Shown here one piece after another: positions 20,383 to 28,242 of a stretch of 64,000 bases of DNA. Both the position numbers and the translations under genes were made by a program. Each line of letters starts with the position of its first letter. The first letter of the stretch is position 1. Source of the stretch: JAFALK01 sp036500605. Lineage in GTDB: Bacteria > Pseudomonadota > Gammaproteobacteria > Burkholderiales > Burkholderiaceae_C. The stretch spans positions 40,476 through 104,475 of the forward strand of contig DASYBU010000032.1 of NCBI GenBank assembly GCA_036500605.1, written 5' to 3'. Below the pieces are notes generated by a model. The model was not told where the DNA came from. It did no database searches and saw only the letters and a program-made list of their open reading frames with translations.

Positions 20383-22206
20383 TCATGCCGCCTCCTTCTT
20401 GTCGTCCGCTTCTTGCGGCTTGTGCTCGCGCCCCTGCTCGACGATCGCGATGAACGCATCGTTCATGTCGCTGCCGTGGCCGGCGCCGGCCTTCTCGCGC
20501 ACTTCTTGCGGTGTGCCGAGCGCGAGCACCTTGCCGGCGTCCTGGATCGCGATGCGGTCGCAGTATTCGGCCTCTTCCATGAAGTGCGTCGTCACGATGA
20601 TCGTCACTCCGTGTTGGGCCAGGCCGGTGATCGTGCGCCAGAAGGCGCGGCGGGCCAGCGGGTCAATGCCGCTGGTCGGCTCGTCGAGGAAGAGGATCTC
20701 GGGCTCGTGCAGCAGGCTCGCCGCCATCGCCAGGCGCTGCTTGTAGCCGTTGGGCAAGTCGCCGCTGCGGGCCTCGGCATTCAGCTCGAACTGCTTGACG
20801 ACGACGTCCACCCGTTCACGCAGCGCCTTGCCGCGCAGACCGTAGGCACCGGCGAAGAATTGCAGGTTGTCGCGCACGCTGAGGTTGCCGTAGAGCGCAA
20901 ACTTCTGCGAGACATAGCCGATCTTCTGCCGCGCCTTGGCACGGGCATGCCGCAGATCGACGCCGGCCACTTCGAGGTGGCCGCTGGTGGCCGGCAGCAG
21001 GCCGCAGAGCATGCGAAAGGTCGTCGTCTTGCCGGCGCCATTGGGGCCCAGCAGACCGAAGGTCTCGCCGCGTTTGACATCGAAGGAGGTGCTCGCCACG
21101 GCGGTGAAATCGCCGAACTTGCGCACCAGGTCGCGCACGACGATGACGGGCTTGTCGTCGTCCTTCTGTTGCTGCTGCCCCTGCTGCCCCTGCTCCACAG
21201 GCTTGGCAACCTCGGCCGCTTTCTTCGCACCGGCGGCGGGCTGTTCCTCCGGCGGCGTCTGCTCGCGCAGCATCATCATGAACGCGTCTTCGAGCTCGTT
21301 CGGCCGCGGCTCGACCCTGGAGCCGGGCAGCAGGTCGCCGAGCGACTTCTCGTCCGCCTTGGCCTGCCGGATGAAGCGCACGCCGCCGCCGTGCGGCACT
21401 GCATCGATGATGCGATCGGCGGCGTCGATCAGGCTGGCCTGCAGGTCACGCGCGGCGGTGCCTTCAGGCGGTGTCGCCTGATAGGTCAGACCCTTGGCAC
21501 GTTCCTTCAATTGATCGGGCGAACCGTCGGCCAGCACGCGGCCTTCATGCATCACGAAGATCTGGGCGCAGCGCTCGGCCTCGTCCATGTAGGCGGTGCT
21601 GATGACGACGCTGAGCTTCTCCTGTTCGATCAGTTGCTCGATGATCTTCCAGAGGTCTCGGCGAGAGAGCGGATCGACGCCGACGCTCGGTTCGTCGAGC
21701 AGCAACAGGTCCGGCGAGCGCACGAGCGTGCAGGCCAGGCCGAGCTTCTGCTTCATGCCGCCGGAGAGCTTGCCGGCTGGCCGATCGGTGAAGCGAGCGA
21801 GGTCGGTCATGTCCAGCAGGCGCTTGAAGCGTTCGCTGCGCTCCTGCTGCGGCACACCGTGCAGGTCGGCGTAGAGATCGAGGTTTTCCTGCACGCTCAA
21901 GTCTTCATACAGGCCGAAGCGCTGCGGCATGTAGCTGATGCGGTCCTGCACCGCCTGCGGGTCCTTGAGGACGTCGATGCCCAGCACGGAGAGCGAGCCG
22001 GCATCGGGCTTCATCAGCCCGGCGAACATGCGCAGCAGCGTCGTCTTGCCCGCGCCGTCGGGGCCGACGAGCGCGGTCAGTTCGCCAGCGCGAATCTGCA
22101 TCGCGATGCCATCGACCGCCGCGACCTTGGACTTGCCGCCCGGCGCCGGGAAGCATTTGCGCAGGCCTTCCGCGGCGATCGTGACGCCGCCTTGCTGATT
22201 GCTCAT
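20383..22206 (-). CDS. ybhF: Double ABC transporter ATPase, YbhF/RbbA-like
   Basis: About 607 residues from the ATG at 22206 (MSNQQGGVTIAAEGL). Two full nucleotide-binding domains are present. Domain 1 (~8-240) has Walker A GPDGAGKTT, signature LSGGMKQKL and LLLDEPSVGVDP. Domain 2 (~330-570) has GPNGAGKTTTF, an unusual signature LPNGYKQRL and LFLDEPTSGIDP. A Q/D/K-rich linker (QGQQGQQQQKDDD) joins the second part. The arrangement matches YbhF, which powers the YbhSR permease pair. It starts 7 bp after the adaptor stop. Confidence 0.92.
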   Translation of the reverse strand: MSNQQGGVTIAAEGLRKCFPAPGGKSKVAAVDGIAMQIRAGELTALVGPDGAGKTTLLRMFAGLMKPDAGSLSVLGIDVLKDPQAVQDRISYMPQRFGLYEDLSVQENLDLYADLHGVPQQERSERFKRLLDMTDLARFTDRPAGKLSGGMKQKLGLACTLVRSPDLLLLDEPSVGVDPLSRRDLWKIIEQLIEQEKLSVVISTAYMDEAERCAQIFVMHEGRVLADGSPDQLKERAKGLTYQATPPEGTAARDLQASLIDAADRIIDAVPHGGGVRFIRQAKADEKSLGDLLPGSRVEPRPNELEDAFMMMLREQTPPEEQPAAGAKKAAEVAKPVEQGQQGQQQQKDDDKPVIVVRDLVRKFGDFTAVASTSFDVKRGETFGLLGPNGAGKTTTFRMLCGLLPATSGHLEVAGVDLRHARAKARQKIGYVSQKFALYGNLSVRDNLQFFAGAYGLRGKALRERVDVVVKQFELNAEARSGDLPNGYKQRLAMAASLLHEPEILFLDEPTSGIDPLARRAFWRTITGLAQHGVTIIVTTHFMEEAEYCDRIAIQDAGKVLALGTPQEVREKAGAGHGSDMNDAFIAIVEQGREHKPQEADDKKEAA

Positions 22207-22213
22207 TTGCAGC

Positions 22214-23230
22214 TCATCGCTTGGCCGCTGGCGCCACGTCCAGTTCCACCGTCGCCGGCTGGCCCATGCGCAACTGGTTCGAGGCGTCGTCCACGCGCAC
22301 CCGCACCTCGTAGACCAGGCTGGTGCGCAGCTCCTCGGTCTGCACCGATTTCGGCGTGAACTCGGCCACCGGAGAAATGAAGGCCACGGTGCCTTGCACG
22401 GCCTGGCCGGGCTGGCCGTCCGTGCGCACATTCGCCGCCATGCCGGTGTGGACGCGGCCCAGGTCAGGCTCGCTCAGATAGACGCGCACCCACTTCGGCC
22501 CGGCCAGGGCCAATGCGAACACGGGCCGCTGCGGCGAGGCCATGTCGCCCGGTTCCACCAGCCGCGAGCGCACGATGCCGTCGGCAGGCGCCCTCAATTC
22601 GGCCTGGTCGATCTGGTGCTGCAGCAGGGCCAACTGTGCTTGCGCGGACTTGACCTGAGCGTCGGCGGCGCCGATGTCTTCGCGTCTCGGGCCAACTTCG
22701 AGCGCCCGCAGCGCCTGCGCGAGTTCATTGACCTTGGCGCGAGCGACCTGCAGCGCCGAGCTGGCGCGGTCGATGTCCTGCTTCGCAACGCCGCGGCTGT
22801 TGGTGGCCTTGGCGATGTCCTGCAGGCGGCTCAGGTCTTGCCCGGCACGGTCAGCATCGGCTTGGGCAGCGGCAAGCCGGCTGCGCGCTTCGGCAAGTTC
22901 TTCCGGCGTCGAGCCGTGGCGCAGGCGCAGCAGACGCTGCTGCTGGCCTTCAACGTCGGCGCGGGCGCGGTCAGCCTGGAGTTTCAGCGTGGCTGTATCC
23001 AGCCGTGCGAGAACCGCACCGGCCTTCACGAGATCGCCTTCCTGCGCGTTCAGTTCCGCAACCCGCCCGCTGCCGTCAAAGGCGAGCGAGACTTGGCGAA
23101 TGTCCACGTTCCCATGCAGTTGCAGAGGCCCGTTCTTCTTGTCCTCGTGCCGTTGCCAGGCATACCCAATGCCCGCGAGCAACGCGACCACGATGACACC
23201 AGCGATGGCGAGGATCAATGGTTTCTTCAT
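22214..23230 (-). CDS. ybhG: Membrane-fusion adaptor (HlyD family), YbhG-like
   Basis: 338 residues with an N-terminal signal anchor (~4-24). A barrel-sandwich/lipoyl half (LHGNVDIRQVSLAFDGSGRV, EGDLVKAGAVLARLD) is followed by a long coiled-coil hairpin (~75-210), then the second lipoyl half (LRAPADGIVRSRLVEPGDM) and a beta-barrel domain. The adaptor bridges the ABC pump in the inner membrane to the TolC-like channel encoded at the operon's end. It is the first gene of the operon, divergent from the TetR regulator; the shared 97-bp gap holds palindromes that are likely operators. Confidence 0.93.
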   Translation of the reverse strand: MKKPLILAIAGVIVVALLAGIGYAWQRHEDKKNGPLQLHGNVDIRQVSLAFDGSGRVAELNAQEGDLVKAGAVLARLDTATLKLQADRARADVEGQQQRLLRLRHGSTPEELAEARSRLAAAQADADRAGQDLSRLQDIAKATNSRGVAKQDIDRASSALQVARAKVNELAQALRALEVGPRREDIGAADAQVKSAQAQLALLQHQIDQAELRAPADGIVRSRLVEPGDMASPQRPVFALALAGPKWVRVYLSEPDLGRVHTGMAANVRTDGQPGQAVQGTVAFISPVAEFTPKSVQTEELRTSLVYEVRVRVDDASNQLRMGQPATVELDVAPAAKR

Positions 23231-23269
23231 AGGTGTTCGAGCCGGGTGAATAAGTGAAAGGCTGTGATT

Positions 23270-23291
23270 AGATTAAATCTACTTTAAAGTA
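23270..23291. promoter_or_regulatory. Palindromes between ybhG and tetR, likely operator
   Basis: The divergent 97-bp gap contains AGATTaAATCT (23270-23280) and immediately after it the perfect 12-bp palindrome TACTTTAAAGTA (23280-23291). The AT-rich block stands out in GC-rich surroundings and is well placed for the adjacent TetR-family protein to control both directions. Confidence 0.55.
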
Positions 23292-23327
23292 AGTCTCGGA
23301 GACACTCAAGCATTCCTTTCGAAGACC

Positions 23328-23981
23328 ATGCAAAAGACTTCTCCTCGCCGAAGCACCCGCACCGACGGCGACCAGACCCGCACCCGCATCCTGGATGTTG
23401 CCGGCGCGCTGTTCGCGGCGAACGGGTTTGCCGAAACCACCGGCAAGGCGATCGCCACCCAGGCCGAAGTTGATCTGGCCTCGATCAACTATCACTTCGG
23501 CAGCCGCAAGGGGCTTTATCAAGCGGTGCTCGCCGAAGCGCATCGGCGTCTGATCAAGCTCGACCAACTGCAACGCGTGGCGCGCAGCCCGGTGCCGGCG
23601 GCGGACAAGCTGGCGCTGCTGATTGATTCACTGCTTGATGTCGCGCTGGGCGAACGCGGCTGGATGGCGCGGCTGCTCTCGCGTGAAATCCTCTCGCCCA
23701 CCTCCAATTCCCGTACCTTGCTCGACGCCGAGATCGCGCCCAAGCTGGTCGTGGTCCAAGGCATCCTGAGCGAGATCACCGGCTTTCCGCCAGGAGACCC
23801 GGCGCTGCTGCGTTGCATGGTCAGCGTTGCCGCACCCTGCCTGATGCTGGTGGTGGCTGGAGAGCATGCACCGGAGCCCCTGCGCACGCTGATGACCGGC
23901 CCCCGCGAAGAGCTTTCCGCGCACCTGCGCACGTTCGCTCTGGCCGGCTTGAATGCGGTCAAGACGCGGGGGGCGAGCTGA
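23328..23981 (+). CDS. cecR: TetR-family regulator, CecR/YbiH-like
   Basis: 217 residues. The N-terminal helix-turn-helix spans ~14-64: TRTRILDVAGALFAANGFAET, then IATQAEVDLASINYHFGSRKGLY. The C-terminal ligand-binding domain resembles CecR (LLIDSLLDVALGERGWMARLLSREI and ILSPTSNS). CecR in E. coli lies next to ybhGFSR and responds to antibiotic stress; the same arrangement here, divergent from the exporter, supports the assignment. It ends 25 bp from the convergent molybdoenzyme gene. Confidence 0.85.
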   Translation: MQKTSPRRSTRTDGDQTRTRILDVAGALFAANGFAETTGKAIATQAEVDLASINYHFGSRKGLYQAVLAEAHRRLIKLDQLQRVARSPVPAADKLALLIDSLLDVALGERGWMARLLSREILSPTSNSRTLLDAEIAPKLVVVQGILSEITGFPPGDPALLRCMVSVAAPCLMLVVAGEHAPEPLRTLMTGPREELSAHLRTFALAGLNAVKTRGAS

Positions 23982-24006
23982 TCAGTCATGCGGGCTCGGC
24001 GGCAGG

Positions 24007-26358
24007 TCATAGGCCGCCCGGCACCTTGTCCAGCACCTTGTCCAAGGTCATGGGCAAACTGCGGCAGCGCCGCCCGGTGGCGTTGTAGATCGCGTTGGCG
24101 ACAGCCGCCGTGGTGCCGGTGATGCCCAGTTCGCCGATGCCGTGCGCGCCCATCGGCGCATGAGGGTCCGCGATGTCGGTCCAGATCACATCGATCGGCG
24201 GTACATCCAGATGCACGGGCACGTGGTATTCCGAGAGGCTCGCGTTGACGATGCGCCCGGTGCGCTCATCGAATTGCGTCTCTTCCATCAGGGCCAGACC
24301 CAGGCCCATGATGATGCCGCCGCGCAATTGGCTCGCGGCCGTCTTGGCGTTGAGGATGCGCCCACAGTCGAAGGAGCCCAGGAAGCGCGTGACCCGCGTC
24401 TCGCCCGTGACCGCGCTGACCTTGACCTCGCAGAACAGCGCCGCATGCGAATGCATGGCCCAGTGCAAGAACTCCAGCGGCAGCGGTGCTGCGGCCTCCA
24501 CCGTGACCTCGGAGCGCTCGGATTGCGTCAAGATCGATCGGTAGGTTTCTCGCCGAGACCGATCACCGATGGCGACGAGACCTTCGTCCAGCCCCTCGAC
24601 TTCGCCGACGCCGAGGCCATGCAAGGGGCTGTCCGCTTTGACGAGCTTCAGCAGCTTCTGCACCAAGGCACTGTGCGCACTGGCAATCGCCGCACCGAAG
24701 GCCGCGGTCTGCTGCGACCCCACCGCCATGACGGTGCCCGGCAGCGAGCTGTCTCCATAATGAACCACCACCTGCGACATCGGCAGGCCCAGGCGCGCAG
24801 CCACCACCTGGGCGTGCACGGTGGCAGTGCCCATGCCCATCTCCTGGCCGCCAATCTCCACCCGTGCATGCCCATCGTTTCGCAGCGTGATGCGCGCTGC
24901 GCCTCCGGGCATCCTCGTGTACGGATAGGACCCGGCCGCCACCCCCATGCCGATGAGCCATTCGCCTTCCCGACGCTGGCCCGGGGTGGGATGGCGGTGC
25001 TGCCATCCAAATCGCTCGGCGCCATCCTTGAACACCCGCTTCACCTGACGCGTCGAGAACGGCAGCCCGGAAATCGGCTCCCGCTCAGGCTCGTTCCGCA
25101 GGCGCAGTTCGATCGGATCGATCTTGAGTTTCACCGCCAGCTCATCGATCGCCGACTCGAGTGCAAACGTGCCCATCGCTTCGCCGGGACCGCGCATGAA
25201 GGTATTGGCGACCATGTCCAGCCTGACGGTGTCCACCTCCAGGTGAAAGGCGCCCGCCGCATACATGCTGCGGGCCGGATTGATGAAGGGCTCCGGCATG
25301 TTGTTGTGCTGGCCCATCGCGGCGACGCCGGTATGGATCAGCGCCTCGAACCGACCGTCGGACGCAGCACCAATGGCCACGCGCTGCTCGGTCAGCGTGC
25401 GGCCTCCGACGACCCGGTACACGCCTTCACGCGAGAGCACGAGCCTCACCGGCCGCCCCACGGCGCGCGATGCCGCAGCCGCGAGGATCTGGTGCTGCCA
25501 CAGCGACTTGCCGCCGAAGCCGCCGCCGACATAGGGCGACAGCACCCTCACCTGCTCGCGCTTGACATCGAACGCATGAGCCAGCGACCAGGCCGTGTGA
25601 GCGAGCTTCTGAGTGGCGTCATGAACGAGCAGTTCATCGCCGTCCCATGCCACCGTCACCGCATGCAGTTCCAGGGCATTGTGGTTCTGACGCGGTGTCG
25701 AATAGACAGCGTCGACATGCACCGCTGCGGCGCTCAGCGCGGCTTCGGCGTCACCCACCTCGTCCTTCAACAAGCCCATGAAGTTGCCGACTTCGACCCC
25801 GCGTGCTCGCGCATCGGCAAATGAGGTGGAAGCCGGTTCAGGCTCATAGGCCGGATGAAGCAGAGACAGGGCGTGATCCGCTTGCTCCTGCGTCTCGGCA
25901 AGCACGACCGCGACGGGCTGGCCGTTCCAGCGAATGCGGTCATCCTGCATGACGGGCACGTCGTCGGCCGCCGCAGAATGCAGATTCTTGGTGAACGGCG
26001 GGAGCGTCTTCAGCCGCGGCGCGTTCTCGTGCGTCATCACGAACACCACGCCCGGCGAAGATCTTGCGGCCGATGTGTCGAGCGCAGCAATCCGTCCTCT
26101 CGGGATCGTGCTGAAGAGCACCGCCGCGTAGAGCATGCCTTCAAGCGGGATCTCGGCAGCAAAGCGGGCCAGCCCTTGCACTTTCTCGGGCCCATCCACG
26201 CGCGAGATCGCTGCGCCCACCAGGCCGTTCCGGTGCTCGGCCAGCGGGTCTGGATGGGCGCCCGGCATCCAGGCATCCGGGGCGCTCGCAATCGCCTTCT
26301 TGCCGGCCGCCAGCAGACCGTCGACAGCCTTCGCCTTGACATCCTTGATGAGGCTCAT
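24007..26358 (-). CDS. paoC: Molybdenum hydroxylase large subunit, PaoC-like aldehyde oxidoreductase
   Basis: 783 residues. This is a xanthine oxidase-family molybdopterin subunit. Recognisable parts are the alpha/beta hammerhead region (~50-160), YVGGGFGGKSLWQHQILA (~275), the cofactor-binding FMRGPGEAMGTFALES (~390) and GIGELGITGTTAAVANAIYNATG near the C-terminus, whose GELG holds the catalytic Glu. The enzyme oxidises aldehydes or heterocycles at the Mo centre and passes electrons to the 2Fe-2S subunit. Substrate is not predictable; similarity is closest to E. coli PaoC (broad aldehyde oxidation). It starts in an ATGA overlap with paoB. The cofactor-insertion partner PaoD/XdhC is not in this window. 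Confidence 0.9.
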   Translation of the reverse strand: MSLIKDVKAKAVDGLLAAGKKAIASAPDAWMPGAHPDPLAEHRNGLVGAAISRVDGPEKVQGLARFAAEIPLEGMLYAAVLFSTIPRGRIAALDTSAARSSPGVVFVMTHENAPRLKTLPPFTKNLHSAAADDVPVMQDDRIRWNGQPVAVVLAETQEQADHALSLLHPAYEPEPASTSFADARARGVEVGNFMGLLKDEVGDAEAALSAAAVHVDAVYSTPRQNHNALELHAVTVAWDGDELLVHDATQKLAHTAWSLAHAFDVKREQVRVLSPYVGGGFGGKSLWQHQILAAAASRAVGRPVRLVLSREGVYRVVGGRTLTEQRVAIGAASDGRFEALIHTGVAAMGQHNNMPEPFINPARSMYAAGAFHLEVDTVRLDMVANTFMRGPGEAMGTFALESAIDELAVKLKIDPIELRLRNEPEREPISGLPFSTRQVKRVFKDGAERFGWQHRHPTPGQRREGEWLIGMGVAAGSYPYTRMPGGAARITLRNDGHARVEIGGQEMGMGTATVHAQVVAARLGLPMSQVVVHYGDSSLPGTVMAVGSQQTAAFGAAIASAHSALVQKLLKLVKADSPLHGLGVGEVEGLDEGLVAIGDRSRRETYRSILTQSERSEVTVEAAAPLPLEFLHWAMHSHAALFCEVKVSAVTGETRVTRFLGSFDCGRILNAKTAASQLRGGIIMGLGLALMEETQFDERTGRIVNASLSEYHVPVHLDVPPIDVIWTDIADPHAPMGAHGIGELGITGTTAAVANAIYNATGRRCRSLPMTLDKVLDKVPGGL

Positions 26359-27341
26359 GGCGCTGTCCCTGCAAGAGCACCGAGGACGGCGAGAGTCGTT
26401 CGTCGTGCCAGATCAATCTTGAAGCCGTTGCCGCTGAGGGGCTGGGCTTGCGCCAGTTCGGCGCGCAGAGCCTCATCGAAAACAGCCTCCGTCGCTGGCT
26501 CGCCGAGCATCATCGACTCGGCCAGCCTTGCTCGCCACGGCTTGTGCGCCACGCCACCGAGTCCGATTCGAACATCCTTGACGATGCCCTCCTCCACTTC
26601 GATCGCCGCAGCCACGGACACGAGGGCGAAGGCATAACTTGAACGGTCCCTGACCTTTCGGTACGTCGAGTGCAAGGCCGCGCTGACAGGCGGCAATTGC
26701 ACCGAGGTGACGAGCTCGCCGTCAAGGAGCTCCGTGTCCCGATCCGCGCGGTCGCCGGGCAGGCGATGAAACGCTTCAAAAGCGAGTGTCCGTTCGGCAG
26801 CCGCAGAGCGAACGTGAACGCAGGCATCCAGAATCGACAAGGCAACGCACATGTCCGAGGGATGCGTCGCCACGCAAGCGGGCGATGCACCGAGGATGGC
26901 GTGATGGCGGTTGAAGCCGTCGCGCGCGTCGCAGCCCTGCCCGGGAGATCGCTTGTTGCAGCGAGCGCCATCACTGTCGTAGAAGTAGGCGCAGCGCGTG
27001 CGCTGGAGGAGGTTCCCGCCGACCGTGGCCATGTTCCGGATCTGCGGCGAAGCGCCTGCAAGGATCGCTCTTGAAAGGACGGGATAGCGGGAACGAACGG
27101 CTTGATGCTCAGCGACCGCCGTATTGCGCACGCCCGCGCCGATCAACAGACCACCATCGGCCGTCTCCTCGACGGTGCGAGACAAGCGGCTGACGTCGAC
27201 CAGCGTCGTCGGCTGCTCCAGGGTCTCGCGCATCAGGTCGACAAGGTTGGTGCCGCCTCCCAAAAACTTTGCGCCGGGATCGATACCGAGACGCACCGCA
27301 TCGGCCGCGTGCATCGCCCGCTCAAACGTGAAAGGCCTCAT
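26355..27341 (-). CDS. paoB: Molybdenum hydroxylase FAD subunit, PaoB-like
   Basis: 328 residues. FAD-binding fold of the CoxM/CutM type (LGGGTNLVDLMRETLEQP; GASPQIRNMATVGGNLLQRTRC, quoted in part as PQIRNMATVGGNLLQRT). The insert with Cys residues in TRCAYFYD, ARCNKRSPGQGCDA and SPACVATHPSD matches the extra [4Fe-4S] site known in PaoB-type subunits and absent from most CoxM proteins. Electrons from the Mo centre leave through this FAD. It overlaps both neighbours by 4 bp, so the three subunits should be made together. Confidence 0.9.
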   Translation of the reverse strand: MRPFTFERAMHAADAVRLGIDPGAKFLGGGTNLVDLMRETLEQPTTLVDVSRLSRTVEETADGGLLIGAGVRNTAVAEHQAVRSRYPVLSRAILAGASPQIRNMATVGGNLLQRTRCAYFYDSDGARCNKRSPGQGCDARDGFNRHHAILGASPACVATHPSDMCVALSILDACVHVRSAAAERTLAFEAFHRLPGDRADRDTELLDGELVTSVQLPPVSAALHSTYRKVRDRSSYAFALVSVAAAIEVEEGIVKDVRIGLGGVAHKPWRARLAESMMLGEPATEAVFDEALRAELAQAQPLSGNGFKIDLARRTTLAVLGALAGTAP

Positions 27342-27844
27342 GGCCGCTCCTTGAAATGAACCTCGCGGATGGCTTCGGCAATGCCGTTGTAGGCACCGCA
27401 GCGACAGAGGTTTCCGCTCATGCGCTCGCGCAGCTCGTCGGCATCGAGCGTGATCTCGCTTGCGCCCAGGTCCGCGGTGACCGCGCTGGGCAGGCCTCGC
27501 TTGAGCTCATCGGCCATCGCAATGGCGGAGCAGATCTGGCCCGGTGTGCAGTAGCCGCATTGGAAGCCGTCATGATCGATGAAGGCCTGCTGCAGCGGGT
27601 GCAAAACGCCCTGAGTCGCAAGGCCCTCGACGGTGGTGACGGCGCAACCGTCGTACTGGATGGCAAGCGCGAGGCAAGAGAGGATCCGCTCTCCATCGAC
27701 GAGTACCGTACAGGCACCGCAGGCGCCCTGGTTGCAGCCCTTCTTGGTGCCCGTGAGGTCGAGCTTGTCGCGCAGCAGATCCAGCAGCGAAAGCCGCGGA
27801 TCCAATGGGATGTCGACCTCGCGGCCATTGATGCTCAGGGACAT
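27338..27844 (-). CDS. paoA: Molybdenum hydroxylase 2Fe-2S subunit, PaoA-like
   Basis: 168 residues from the ATG at 27844 (MSLSINGREVDIPLD). Plant-type 2Fe-2S cluster: Cys in GCNQGACGACTVLVDG. The second cluster is in the C-terminal helical domain: GFQCGYCTPGQI and MSGNLCRCGAYNGI. Unlike E. coli PaoA there is no Tat signal; frames upstream of 27844 run into the tRNA gene and are not coding. The complex is therefore predicted to be cytoplasmic. It is first in the operon and 218 bp from tRNA-Val. Confidence 0.92.
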   Translation of the reverse strand: MSLSINGREVDIPLDPRLSLLDLLRDKLDLTGTKKGCNQGACGACTVLVDGERILSCLALAIQYDGCAVTTVEGLATQGVLHPLQQAFIDHDGFQCGYCTPGQICSAIAMADELKRGLPSAVTADLGASEITLDADELRERMSGNLCRCGAYNGIAEAIREVHFKERP

Positions 27845-28013
27845 AGCTCGGCGCCTCGCGCTTCCATGGTCCCGCGACTTTGCATGCGAGGGTCGTCTGC
27901 TCGTGTCAGACAAGATGAGCGTGCAGAGTAGGTCGAGCGCCACAAGCGTCGTATGGAGGGCCGACGCGATCGGCGCGCGTGGCTCTTTGCCCTGCTGTTG
28001 CCGTACAGGCATG

Positions 28014-28045
28014 AAAAAAGCACCTAGCGTTGCCGCCAAGTGCTT
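28014..28045 (-). terminator. Rho-independent terminator of tRNA-Val
   Basis: On the minus strand AAGCACTTGGCG and CGCTAGGTGCTT form a 12-bp stem (two G-U pairs) closed by the tetraloop GCAA, followed by TTTTTT. It begins 18 bp after the tRNA 3' end. Confidence 0.88.
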
Positions 28046-28062
28046 GTTTCTCCTACCGAATT

Positions 28063-28139
28063 TGGTAGGCGCGATTGGATTCGAACCAACGACCCCCACC
28101 ATGTCAAGGTGGTGCTCTAACCAACTGAGCTACGCGCCT
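28063..28139 (-). tRNA. tRNA-Val, anticodon GAC
   Basis: 77 nt including an encoded CCA. Acceptor AGGCGCG pairs with CGCGCCU; the D-arm is GCUC-AGUUGGUUA-GAGC. The anticodon arm is CCACC-UUGACAU-GGUGG with anticodon GAC (reads GUC/GUU), and the T-arm is GUUGG-UUCGAAU-CCAAU. All stems fold; only one G-U pair is needed in the T stem. Confidence 0.96.
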
Positions 28140-28151
28140 GCTGAGCCTTGC

Positions 28152-28179
28152 ACTATAGCATGGATTTTTTGGCTTTCAA
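28152..28179 (-). promoter_or_regulatory. Promoter of tRNA-Val
   Basis: On the minus strand TTGAAA (28174-28179) and TATAGT (28152-28157) are spaced by 16 bp, ending 12 bp upstream of the tRNA 5' end. The block is AT-rich within GC-rich DNA. Confidence 0.7.
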
Positions 28180-28242
28180 ACGAAAACGCTAACGGCAAGG
28201 CATGACGCACAGCACGGTAGCCGCTATGCGCGCGGGTGCACT

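Noticed and set aside
27845..28102. Extended N-terminus of PaoA reaching upstream through the tRNA gene
   Set aside because: The open frame is incidental; it would overlap tRNA-Val and its terminator and lacks homology to a signal peptide.
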